Below are positions 1 through 8,428 of a stretch of DNA of 37,500 nucleotides, one piece after another. Source of the stretch: Neocallimastix lanati (nom. inval.) (lineage: Eukaryota; Neocallimastigomycota; Neocallimastigomycetes; Neocallimastigales; Neocallimastigaceae); the NCBI GenBank assembly GCA_016946835.1, contig JACVTC010000204.1, forward strand, positions 1 through 37,500, in the 5' to 3' direction. The notes beneath the pieces were generated by a model. The model was not told the origin of the DNA. It did not search any database and saw only the letters and a program-made list of their open reading frames with translations. Position 1 is the first letter of the stretch; each line of letters opens with the position of its first letter. A program made the translations under genes and the position numbers.

Positions 1-833
1 TATTGAATTTAATATATATTAAATAATGTAAACACGTGATTGTCATTAAATTAATTTCTAACATATTATATTTTAATTATAAAATATAATATTTAGCAAT
101 ATTTGATTCTTATATTTTATTTATATTAAATATTTATATTATTATCTAACTTTATATTATCAATATCAAACTTATATTAATATTATTTACATATTCATAT
201 TAATAATTAATATTTTAATAATTAATTATTTTATATAAATACATGTTTAAATTCTTTGATTAATCCTTTGTAGGATTATTGTAATTTAAATTATAGTAAT
301 AATTATATAAAATAATAATGTAATAAAATATTATTAAGATTAAATAAAATTTATATTTTAGATAAAAACTTAATTATAAAATTTACTAATAACAATATGT
401 TTTAAATAAGAATAAAATTTAATTATTAATTAATTACTATAATTTGGCATCTTGACCTAATCGTTAAGACCAAATTATCTAAAAACTTTAACAAAAGTAA
501 GTTGAAATTCTAATTAATAATCCATTATATGTTCGTTCTTTACTATCAAAATGTAAGAATCTATAATTATTTTTAACAAAATAATTATATTTTCTTAGTT
601 AGGTTATAATTAATATAACTTTTATTTAACTCATATTTCATTTATACAATTAATTATAATAATAATTTATTTAATTATATATTAAAATTTATTTAGTTTA
701 ATATTAAAAAATTTATTTAATCAAATAATTTTTATACATTTAAAATAATATTAAATTTATTTAATTATTCACTTAATTATTAAATTTATTAGTTTTAGTT
801 TTCTCTCACTTATTAAATCATAAACTAAAACAC

Positions 834-893
834 TATTCTGTATTTTATCATGTATTCTGTATTCTATCATGTATTCTGTATTGTATAATCATG
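834..893. repeat. Short tandem repeat, unit about 20 bp
   Basis: Three imperfect copies of a unit containing ATTCTGTATT and TATCATGT follow each other. No function is apparent. Confidence 0.6.
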
Positions 894-977
894 TATTTTA
901 TTATTAATGTATTGTTTTATATTTTTTTATGTAAAGTTCTATAAAATAGAACTAAATAGATTAAATTTTAAATTTTA

Positions 978-1021
978 TGATCGAAATAATTTTCATTATT
1001 TTATTCTTTTATTTTCGATCA
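978..1021. repeat. Inverted repeat beside the element 2 insertion site
   Basis: TGATCGAAATAA at 978-989 pairs with TTATTTTCGATCA at 1009-1021 with a one-base bulge. It lies 5 bp from the target duplication of element 2. A second hairpin with the same TGATCGA / TCGATCA ends lies on the other side (16176-16202). Confidence 0.6.
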
Positions 1022-1025
1022 TTAT

Positions 1026-1030
1026 ATTAG
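1026..1030. repeat. Target site duplication of element 2, left copy (ATTAG)
   Basis: ATTAG directly precedes the LTR start TATAACAG. The same five bases follow the 3' LTR at 16099-16103. Confidence 0.85.
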
Positions 1031-1114
1031 TATAACAGAATTAATAATTACAATTATTTTATTATTTTAATATTTAGTATTATTTTTCAATAAAGTTTTA
1101 AAACAAATAATTAA
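1031..1114 (+). repeat. Element 2 5' LTR, upstream fragment
   Basis: These are the first 84 bases of the 5' LTR and match 15457-15540. The fragment ends in TTAA (1111-1114), which is duplicated at 9297-9300 by the insertion of element 1. Confidence 0.9.
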
Positions 1115-1163
1115 TGTTAAGGTTTTAGAGAATTAAATAAAAATAAAGTAAGAAACACAAATT

Positions 1164-1194
<31 letters not shown>

Positions 1195-1431
1195 TTTTAT
1201 TAAATTTATTTGATTTTATTTGATTTTATTCGATGATATTTAAAAATTAGTAGCAAAATTTACAACTATTTATATTTTTTTTCAAGGCATAAAAGTTGTT
1301 CTTGCCACTAAATTACATTTTATTTATTTTTTTTTTTTAAAAACTATTAAATTTAAATTGATTTTTATAATTAATTATATAAAATTTAATTATAACAATA
1401 TAAATAAAATACATTTATAATATTAATAAAA

Positions 1432-1486
<55 letters not shown>

Positions 1487-1982
1487 TTATTTATTTAAAA
1501 ATATCTAAAATATTACTAATAAGAATTTATTTAATTGGCTATAATTTTTATTACAATCTGTTAAAATATTCAAATAAAAATAAAAATACTATTCTAATAT
1601 AAAGGTTTTTAATAAAATAAAATATTTTTCAATATAAAATAAAACATTTCGATATAAAATTTTATAATAAAAGTTAAAATATAATATATAAATTTTTAAT
1701 TATCAATATATAAAAAATATTATTAATATAAATTTTCATTATTAATATAAAAAAAATAAGATTTATTATTAATATTGCTAATATAAGTTTTAAATATATA
1801 AAAATATTACTATTAATATAAGATTTAATATAAAAATATAAAGTTTAATATAATTTTTGATTTAATTTTTGATCTTTGGATTTAAAAATTTATTAAAGTA
1901 CAAAAATAATAATGTACACATAATGTATTAGAAATAAATCGTAGATTTAATTAAGAATGCATTATTTAGTACATTCTTATCA
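1115..1982 (-). repeat. Element 1 LTR (3' LTR in element orientation)
   Basis: On the plus strand it starts TGTTAAGG and ends TTCTTATCA. It contains a (TTTA)n tract near 1164-1200 and 51 T at 1434-1484. It matches 8429-9296 almost base for base. Confidence 0.92.
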
Positions 1983-1995
1983 AGATGCCCCGACG
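1983..1995 (-). promoter_or_regulatory. Element 1 polypurine tract region
   Basis: Read on the minus strand, CGTCGGGGCATCT directly precedes the 3' LTR start TGATAAG. The G-rich core is the expected place for plus-strand priming by reverse transcriptase, although the run is interrupted by pyrimidines. Confidence 0.5.
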
Positions 1996-2031
1996 AAGAC
2001 TCAAGCTTCTCTGTAAGCGGAGTTAAACTTT

Positions 2032-2315
2032 ACTAAATTTTAAAGTGAACATTCCTATCGAGTTGCTTTCCAGTCTTCTGATCGATTAAGGTTGCCGTGT
2101 TGAATTGAATTTTTAAAATTTTAAATGGTCCATTGTAATATGGTTCTAGCTTAGTGCGGCTAAGTTTCTAACAAGAACAAGATCACCAGCTTTTAATTCT
2201 TTTCCTTTTTTCATACTTATTTGTTCTTCTCGTCTTGTTGCCCAATACTTGTTAGCATTCTTCACATTTTCGCATGCTTCTCTAGTCCATTGATAATGAC
2301 GAACAAATTTTTCCA
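2032..2315 (-). pseudogene. Frameshifted C-terminal part of element 1 pol
   Basis: Minus-strand translation past the pol stop continues with recognisable integrase C-terminus in two further frames. The first reads EKFVRHYQWTREA... to about 2150. The second begins near 2165 with SRTKLEPYYNGPF, contains the GPY/F motif and ends at a stop at 2032-2034. The equivalent region of element 3 (RTKLDPYFYGPF) is in frame, so this copy carries two separate single-base frameshifts. The first lies in an ATTT/AA run and could be replication slippage or a sequencing error. Confidence 0.75.
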
Positions 2316-5300
2316 TTAAATTTCATCATACGATTTACCTGCATTTTCAATTGTTCTTATGGCTATATCATAAGGCTGTTGGTCTTCTCTTCCATATACT
2401 AATTCAAAACTAGAATGTCCGGTAGCTGTGTTTTTGGTAGTTCGAAGTGCCCATAAAGCAGAAGGTAAAACTTCATCCCAATCTTGATTTTTCCTTCCTA
2501 ATAAACGAAGTAATTTTCCAATTTCTTTATTTCGGTTTTCAGTGAGACCATTGGATTCAGGGTGATAGGTAGCTATGAATTTTACATAAACATCATAAAG
2601 ATCAAGAAAGATTTTAGTCATATCAGAAGTGAATTGGACTCCATTATCTGTAGTAATAACTTGAGGCACACCATGTCTTGCAAAAACGTTTATTAAAAAT
2701 TTAATTATATCAGAGGAAGTTATGTTTTCAGTGGGTTCGGCTTCAACCCATTTGGTAAAGTAATCAACAGTTACTATAATATATTGATTATTATTTCTTG
2801 TTTTTGGTAACGGTCCTATAATATCTAATCCTAAATGCACAAAGGGACCCTCCACTTTAGTTGGATGGTTTTCGGTTGGTTCTGGATATGGTTGAGGACG
2901 ATTTAACTGGCATTTTTCACAATTACTAACAATTCTTTTGATATCTTTAATCATATGATTCCAATAAAAGTTTTTCTTAAGTCTTTGATATGTTTTGTAA
3001 TATCCTTCGTGGCCAATATTATGAGCTTCTAAAATTAATTTAAACCTTTCATTTTCGTCCGTTATTAATTTTCTATAATTTCCATTGTCGATAAAGTAAT
3101 CTTCACCATCAATAACAGTAAACTTTTCATTAATAAATTCCTTTATAACCTTAGATAATAATTCTTCATTATTTCCATTAGTAATTTTTGTTAATAATAT
3201 CTTTCTCTCTTCCTTACTTTTCATTCTTGAAAGAGCATCAGCTAACACATTCTTTTTGCCTGATTCATATTTTATATTAATTCCAAGCATACTAGCGGTT
3301 AGACACCATCTTGTTTGCCTTGCATTCAAAGGTTCTTTATTCTTAAATAAACCAACTAATGGTTTATGATCTGTGTAAATAGTTGTAGGTAATGGATTTC
3401 CTTCAATATAAGATTTAAATTTAGTCATACAGTAAAATAAAGCTGTTCCTTCCAAATCTGTGATACCATAATTCTTTTCAGTTTTCTTCAAACTTCTACT
3501 TATAAAGTGTATTGGATGCTCCTTACCGGTTTCTTCTTCTTTTTGTAAAAGAACTCCACCAATTCCATTATACGAAGCATCAGTTCTAATGATAAAAGGT
3601 TTGTCAAATGACGGAAATTTTAGAATAGGTGCATTGATTAATTTTTCTTTTAGGAGTTCAAAGCTTTCTTGTTGTTCTTTATTCCATTCATATTTAGTAT
3701 TCTTTTTCAATAATTTACATAAAGGTGAGGTAATTTGAGCATATTTAGGGATAAAGTCACGATAATACCCTATTGCTCCTAGAAATGATCTTAATTCATG
3801 AATTGATGAAGGGGCTTCCCACTTCTTAATAGCTGTTATTTTACTTTCCATGGGACTTAATCCTTTAGTAGTAAGTTTGTGACCTAATACATCAACTTCA
3901 GTTTGAAGAAAATGGCACTTTTCAATATTAATTTTTAACTTGTTTTCTTTAAATACTTCTAATACTTGTTTAATATGAATTAAATGTTCTTCGATACTTT
4001 TTGAATAGATCAAAACATCATCAATAAATACATAAACAAATTCACCAATAAAAGGGAATAAAATTTTATTCATTTCTCTTTGGAAGGTTGAGGGAGCTCC
4101 AGTAAGTCCAAAAGGCATAACCTTAAATTGATAATTTCCAAACTTAGTAGTGAAAGTGGTTACTTCAACGCTTTCTTCATCCATTAAGATTTGGTGAAAA
4201 CCAGAAAATAAATCAAGAGTTGTAAATATTTTAGCTCCTCCGAGACTATCAAAAATTTCATCTATACATGGAACTGAATAAGAATCTTTTTCTGTCATAT
4301 CATTGACTTTTCGGTAGTCAATACACAAGCGCCACTTTCCATTGTGTTTTAGAATGAGTACTACTGGAGATGACCATTCTGAACAGGATGGTTCTATCAA
4401 TCCTTTCTTAATAAGCTTTGTAAGTTCTTCTTTTAAGATATCTGATTTTAATTTAGTTAACCTATAACTTCTTAATTTTACTGGCTTTGCATTTGCTTTC
4501 AAACGGATCTTATGTGGTGAAAGTTTAGAAGGAGTTAGTTCTTCTGTTGAAGTGGCAACTATGTCAATCATTTCTTTGAGAATTTTAATAATTTGTTCTT
4601 TATAATCTTTATTTAAGGTACTTAAAAATTCATCACTCTCAATAAATTCCATTGGAGTTAATTCCTTTATAATTTCCTTTTCATTATTCGTTTCTTTAAC
4701 TTTTCTAATAGTGCAAATTATACTTTCTTCATCATAATATTGATTATTTATTTTAGCTATTTCTTCGTATTCACTTTCTGACAAAAGTTTACATAAACTG
4801 TTTAAGGTCGGATGAATAAGTAAACAATGATCGATTTGAGTTTTAAAGTTTATTAACATATCATAAAAAGAGTCTTCTTTCTCAATAATTCTAAAGTCCG
4901 CATTAAATTCATAATTATTAATTTTTACTGGTAATCGAACAATAATTCCTTCCGAGTATTCTTCATCTTGTGTTGCTAGTTGGATTCTTCCACGACTTTT
5001 TCCAACTGTTTCATATTCACCAGGTAATTTATCAAAATACTGCTTAGTAACGATGCTTAGGTTACTACAAGAATCAATTAAAAGTTTTCCTAGTACTCCG
5101 TCAACACTTGCATCAACCATTGCTAAGTCTTCTTCGGCTACTTCATTACTTTTACTTATGTAGCTATGATCATAGTTATTTACTAATAAAGTTCGTGCTA
5201 TTACATTGTCTACAGTTCCAATTATTTTAGATTTTTCTAACTTTAAACCTTGAGTTAATTGTGAACGAATTTTCGGACATGCATTCAAGAGTTGACCTAT

Positions 5301-5813
5301 CGTAATACTGGATTTAAGATTATTTAAATCATCCATAATATTGTAAGGTTCTTTATTATTCATCATTTTAATATTCCTCTTTACTAACTGAGTATTTCCA
5401 TTATTAGTTTCTTTAGTTTTTGTTGAAATTAATTTTTCCAAAGTATTAGTTTTATTTTGTTGATTATCTTTATTCATTTCTAGATCTTCTATTTCATTAT
5501 CGATTACAAGTATATCTTCAGATTCAACTTTTTCCTTTCCTTTTGATGAATAATTGTTGTTTTCTTCTTTACTTTCTCTTACTCTTGTTATTTTTCTTAA
5601 TTCCTTTTCTTTTTGTTTTTCTTTGTTAATATTTGGTTGAGTTAAAATTGAAGGAAGTATTTGATTTTTATAAACTTTATTTGGTTTATTATGCAGCTCA
5701 TTTTCTTTCTTCTTTCTTAAAGCAGGAGTTGCAAAAGGACGTGGATTATCTTTTAAACTTTTATGTACTTTCTTGGAATTATTTTCTTCTTTTTCGCTGT
5801 TATTATCATTCAT
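2316..5813 (-). CDS. pol: Element 1 Pol polyprotein (PR-RT-RNase H-IN), C-terminally truncated
   Basis: The listed frame starts at an internal ATG at 5813. The open frame extends upstream without a stop to the slippery site at 6008, so pol is most likely made as a Gag-Pol fusion by -1 frameshifting. Visible domains: a charged N-terminal linker; aspartic protease with DSC at residues 247-249 where D-S/T-G is usual; reverse transcriptase with FIDD at 596-599 in place of YxDD; RNase H (RTDASYNGIGG); integrase with an HHCC zinc finger (HNIGHEG...CEKCQ) and D, D, E residues (GLDIIGP, TDNGVQF, TENRNKE). The frame stops just after the integrase catalytic core. The missing C-terminal part lies out of frame at 2032-2315. 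No chromodomain is seen. Confidence in the family is high; activity of this copy is doubtful. Confidence 0.92.
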   Translation of the reverse strand: MNDNNSEKEENNSKKVHKSLKDNPRPFATPALRKKKENELHNKPNKVYKNQILPSILTQPNINKEKQKEKELRKITRVRESKEENNNYSSKGKEKVESEDILVIDNEIEDLEMNKDNQQNKTNTLEKLISTKTKETNNGNTQLVKRNIKMMNNKEPYNIMDDLNNLKSSITIGQLLNACPKIRSQLTQGLKLEKSKIIGTVDNVIARTLLVNNYDHSYISKSNEVAEEDLAMVDASVDGVLGKLLIDSCSNLSIVTKQYFDKLPGEYETVGKSRGRIQLATQDEEYSEGIIVRLPVKINNYEFNADFRIIEKEDSFYDMLINFKTQIDHCLLIHPTLNSLCKLLSESEYEEIAKINNQYYDEESIICTIRKVKETNNEKEIIKELTPMEFIESDEFLSTLNKDYKEQIIKILKEMIDIVATSTEELTPSKLSPHKIRLKANAKPVKLRSYRLTKLKSDILKEELTKLIKKGLIEPSCSEWSSPVVLILKHNGKWRLCIDYRKVNDMTEKDSYSVPCIDEIFDSLGGAKIFTTLDLFSGFHQILMDEESVEVTTFTTKFGNYQFKVMPFGLTGAPSTFQREMNKILFPFIGEFVYVFIDDVLIYSKSIEEHLIHIKQVLEVFKENKLKINIEKCHFLQTEVDVLGHKLTTKGLSPMESKITAIKKWEAPSSIHELRSFLGAIGYYRDFIPKYAQITSPLCKLLKKNTKYEWNKEQQESFELLKEKLINAPILKFPSFDKPFIIRTDASYNGIGGVLLQKEEETGKEHPIHFISRSLKKTEKNYGITDLEGTALFYCMTKFKSYIEGNPLPTTIYTDHKPLVGLFKNKEPLNARQTRWCLTASMLGINIKYESGKKNVLADALSRMKSKEERKILLTKITNGNNEELLSKVIKEFINEKFTVIDGEDYFIDNGNYRKLITDENERFKLILEAHNIGHEGYYKTYQRLKKNFYWNHMIKDIKRIVSNCEKCQLNRPQPYPEPTENHPTKVEGPFVHLGLDIIGPLPKTRNNNQYIIVTVDYFTKWVEAEPTENITSSDIIKFLINVFARHGVPQVITTDNGVQFTSDMTKIFLDLYDVYVKFIATYHPESNGLTENRNKEIGKLLRLLGRKNQDWDEVLPSALWALRTTKNTATGHSSFELVYGREDQQPYDIAIRTIENAGKSYDEI

Positions 5814-5974
5814 TTTTCTTTTTATAGCATTTATGATGATATCATCCTCACTTTCAGTTGTGTCACTAAAATCAGATTCTTCAGATTCTTCATTAAAGGA
5901 ATTATTATCAATTGGAGTATTCTTAGTAAAAGTATTATTTTGTAAATTATTTAATGAAGCTATTGTTTTGTCAT

Positions 5975-6008
5975 TGGGAGTGCTTCTGCTCCCATTTAGA
6001 AGTTTAAA
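5975..6008 (-). promoter_or_regulatory. -1 programmed ribosomal frameshift signal between gag and pol (element 1)
   Basis: On the minus strand the gag frame reads T TTA AAC (6008-6002), a canonical X XXY YYZ heptamer, then TTC and the gag stop TAA (5998-5996). After a 7-nt spacer a 6-bp G/C-rich stem follows, TGGGAG (5994-5989) with CTCCCA (5980-5975), closing an 8-nt loop. The -1 frame is open from the heptamer into pol: 195 nt, 65 codons, to the ATG at 5813. Element 3 has the same layout. Confidence 0.85.
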
Positions 6009-6907
6009 GACTTTTTGGAATATATTTCTTTTTTATTTTTTTCCATAATCTTATTTAATTGAGGGCAATAGTATGAGTAATGACCTTCTTCCTTACAGAA
6101 GAAGCAAGTTTTAACAGATAAATTTCTCATTTTCTGGGTTGATTCTTCTATAATATCTTGAGGTTTCAGTTTATTATTTGTTTGACTTGTTTGGAAAGTT
6201 TCGTTTCTTCTTTTAGGATAAAGTCTTGAAGTAGTACCGTTTTGATTATTTTGATTATGCTGGGAATTATTAACATTATAGGTATTAATATTATTGTTCC
6301 TTACAGAAAGTCTATCTACTTTCTCGGCAATTTTGAAAGCTTTCTCCATACTTATATCATCTTTAAGGGATAATTTCTTCCAGGCTTCATAATTATTTTG
6401 AATAGAATCAATATAATCTAGTACACCAATGCGCTTTCTTCTCTTTTTATCAAGTTTAGTGTACAAAGTTCTATATCTTACATTAAAGTCTTTAATCTTT
6501 TCGTTTCTTTTAATTCGCATTGCACGAAGTTCTTTAAGAAGTAAATTTTGGTCTTCTTTAATACCGTAAAAATTTTCAAGACTTGAAATAATTTTTCCAA
6601 AAGAAGGAAATTTAATATCATCATCAACATTTTCTTCTTCATCATCATCTTCTTCTTCATCTGATGAATCATCACTTTCATCATCACTATCTTCTCCCAA
6701 ATCTTCAATAACGCGTTGTACTTCACCAGAGCTGGTAAGTAAACAAGCATTAAATATTGTTTCTGGATCTGTAATACCTTGTATCTTGATCCAAAGTTTT
6801 AATTCAGTAGCCCAGGACTTAATATCTAAATTGTCCTTGCTAAGTTTCACAATATCTCTTAATTCTTTTTTCAATTCTTTAAAGCTCAAAGTTGTTTCCT
6901 TGGACAT
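5996..6907 (-). CDS. gag: Element 1 Gag (capsid and zinc-knuckle nucleocapsid), 303 aa
   Basis: The first ATG in the frame is at 6905-6907 (MSKETTLSF), which I take as the start. The N-terminal half is capsid-like and includes a strongly acidic insertion of about 27 residues (GEDSDDESDDSSDEEEDDDE...) near residues 70-97. An Asn-rich linker leads to one CCHC zinc knuckle (CFFCKEEGHYSYYC, residues 268-281). Gag should assemble the virus-like particle and package element RNA. The last codons overlap the slippery heptamer, so a fraction of ribosomes would continue into pol. Confidence 0.9.
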   Translation of the reverse strand: MSKETTLSFKELKKELRDIVKLSKDNLDIKSWATELKLWIKIQGITDPETIFNACLLTSSGEVQRVIEDLGEDSDDESDDSSDEEEDDDEEENVDDDIKFPSFGKIISSLENFYGIKEDQNLLLKELRAMRIKRNEKIKDFNVRYRTLYTKLDKKRRKRIGVLDYIDSIQNNYEAWKKLSLKDDISMEKAFKIAEKVDRLSVRNNNINTYNVNNSQHNQNNQNGTTSRLYPKRRNETFQTSQTNNKLKPQDIIEESTQKMRNLSVKTCFFCKEEGHYSYYCPQLNKIMEKNKKEIYSKKSLNF

Positions 6908-7083
6908 TTTGTTTAAATATTTCTTGTTGTATATTAATGAGGTGATTAAATAAGAATAAATTTGGAAATACAACTTTAAAAATATAATTTAATAGGTAAT
7001 TTAATATCGAATCAATTTTTAAAACAATATATTTTAGTAACTTTTGAAAATAATAATTTTATTTGCTTTCTTTAGTAGATATA
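6908..7083 (-). other. Element 1 leader, AT-rich segment before gag
   Basis: Untranslated leader adjacent to the gag start. I see no upstream ATG frame worth reporting and no clear structure. Confidence 0.4.
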
Positions 7084-7393
7084 AGCTCGAAATCTTTATC
7101 GACAACTTAGTAGAAATTATAAAGCACGAGGTTCTTTTCGACTACTTTATTAAGAATAATTTTTAAGTTCGAAATCTTTATCGACAACTCAATAGAATAA
7201 TTTTTAAGTTCGAAATCTTTATCGACAACTTAATAGAATAATTTTAAGTTCGAAATCTTTATCGACAACTCAATAGAATAATTTTTAAGTTCGAAATCTT
7301 TATCGACAACTTAATAGAATAATTTTAAGTTCGAAATCTTTATCGACAACTTAATAGAATATTTTTCAAGCTCGAAATCTTTATCGACCACTT
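7084..7393 (-). repeat. Tandem repeats in the element 1 leader, unit about 40 bp
   Basis: Seven copies of CGAAATCTTTATCGAC, plus one diverged copy near 7125-7145, are spaced about 40-41 bp apart, with ACTTAATAGAATAATTTTAA as the variable remainder. Each core is a weak dyad (TTCGA...TCGAC), so the RNA could form a series of small hairpins. Position upstream of gag would suit an RNA packaging or translation role, but this is inference. Confidence 0.85.
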
Positions 7394-7842
7394 GAATTTT
7401 TTTAATTTAGTATATTTGTAGTAATAAATTTAGAAGCAAAGTTTTATTTATTATTTTCACCTTTCAAAAATTTTCTTTTTAAACGATAAATATTGTATTG
7501 TTATAGCTAATAAAATTATTAATTAATTATAATTATTAAATACAAAAAAAAAATAATCTTTATTGTCGTACAATCTGATAGTACACACTGTCTGACGTGC
7601 AGCTTACCTAATGGTGTCATGCCACGCGTGTGCCACGATTACTATATTCAATATAAAATATAGCAGTTCAGAGCCCACTAGCCCAATTACTATGTAGGAT
7701 AAACTTAATCCGATAATCTATGTACGGAATAAAAAAAAATTTTAAAAGTATTCAATAATATTTTTATTAACTAATAAAAATTAACTAAAAACACAATATT
7801 TTCAAAGTAAATTAAGATTCTTTTACAGGAATTATTAAACAA
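7394..7842 (-). other. Element 1 leader, segment with a GC-richer island
   Basis: Most is AT-rich, but 7565-7735 has noticeably more G+C than its surroundings. It includes the palindromic CACGCGTG within GCCACGCGTGTGCCAC and an inverted repeat CTATATT/AATATAG near 7650-7670. No protein frame of interest is visible. It may be a further folded domain of the leader RNA. Confidence 0.4.
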
Positions 7843-7913
7843 ATAAAGTATCAGTAATAAAAAAAAAATAAAAAAATTTAAATGGCGAAGTTAGCCAAAG
7901 TCTGATACTTTAT
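7843..7913 (-). repeat. 12-bp perfect inverted repeat in the element 1 leader
   Basis: ATAAAGTATCAG (7843-7854) pairs with CTGATACTTTAT (7902-7913). Inside the loop is a second small hairpin, TGGC/GCCA (7883-7886 with 7894-7897). It lies just 3' of the conserved leader RNA in the transcript. Confidence 0.65.
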
Positions 7914-7979
7914 ATAATAAAGTGCCTTATAACTAGCACAAAGAAAAGTAAAAAAAAAAATATATATAAAAAAAACAAT

Positions 7980-8209
7980 CTTACGCCTTCGGTGACGTAA
8001 GCTCCTTATTCGCCAGTGCTTGGAAAGTACCCGCACCTTCGTGTGTTGAAACGTTGAAGGCTGAACTATTATTACCGGGTCGGTAACCAAATACCTTCGT
8101 CTACTTTCCAATTAATCTCCAAATTAACTACTATTCAATAACCTACTATGAATAGAGTTAATTTGTTGCTATCTGAGAATACACTGTGTATGAGCTCTAT
8201 CCGCTCCTT
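7980..8209 (-). ncRNA. Conserved structured leader RNA, element 1 copy
   Basis: Minus-strand order: helix A GAGC/GCTC (8206-8203 with 8195-8192) with a 7-nt loop; helix B CTATTC/GAATAG (8155-8150 with 8136-8131), extended outward by AAATTAACT/AGTTAATTT, with loop containing AGTAGGTTA; helix C of 10 bp TTGGAAAGTA/TACTTTCCAA (8111-8102 with 8029-8020); linker GCACTGGCGAATAAGGAG; helix D CTTACG/CGTAAG (8001-7996 with 7985-7980) with loop TCACCGAAGG. Element 2 has the same loops and linker but different, still pairing helices at B, C and D. This is untranslated and downstream of the primer site. Its role is unknown; packaging, internal ribosome entry or a ribozyme-like function are possibilities. 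Confidence 0.8.
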
Positions 8210-8295
8210 GTTATAATTTTACAAAATTTGTTTTTTTAGAATCTTAATTTTACTTATTTAAAAAAAATTTTTTTTTTTTTTTATATATATATATC

Positions 8296-8341
8296 AAACA
8301 AGCGCCATAGGTTAATCAAAGGATTAACGACTTACTTGTTT
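8296..8341 (-). repeat. Two-part hairpin downstream of the element 1 primer site
   Basis: AAACAAG (8296-8302) pairs with CTTGTTT (8335-8341), and inside it GTTAATC (8311-8317) pairs with GATTAAC (8322-8328). The internal loops hold GCGCCATAG and GACTTA. It lies between the primer site and the conserved leader RNA. Confidence 0.65.
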
Positions 8342-8404
8342 ATCAATATAAAATAAAAAAAAATTAAAAAAAATCTATGTTATTTACTATTATTTCTATT
8401 TAAT

Positions 8405-8422
8405 TCCCCGATATCTCCACCA
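8405..8422 (-). promoter_or_regulatory. Element 1 tRNA primer binding site
   Basis: Six bases after the 5' LTR the minus strand reads TGGTGGAGATATCGGGGA. It begins with TGG as expected for pairing to a tRNA CCA end. The implied tRNA 3' end would carry acceptor strand TATCTCC and T-stem CCCGA, a sensible tRNA layout. I could not identify the tRNA. Confidence 0.65.
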
Positions 8423-8428
8423 TATAAA

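Larger units (their letters stand above)
1..1025. other. AT-rich left flank without a gene
   Basis: No coding region is seen on either strand. The stretch holds a 9-bp inverted repeat (ATAATTTGG at 439-447 with CCAAATTAT at 470-478), a short tandem repeat at 834-893 and a hairpin at 978-1021 just before the element 2 insertion. Together with 16104-17891 it is the sequence that element 2 interrupted. Confidence 0.6.

Noticed and set aside
439-478. Relic LTR start at GGCATCTTGA, which also occurs at the element 1 polypurine tract
   Set aside because: Only ten bases are shared and no LTR copy follows. The simple inverted repeat is all I can support.
6908-6973. Upstream extension of element 1 Gag to residue 325
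   Set aside because: The extended start at 6973 is TTG. The first ATG is at 6907 and fits a normal Gag start.
7878-8111. 77-aa minus-strand frame over the structured leader RNA of element 1
   Set aside because: Its first codon is TTG, not ATG, and the conserved signal here is RNA pairing, with helices that differ from element 2 in a non-coding way.
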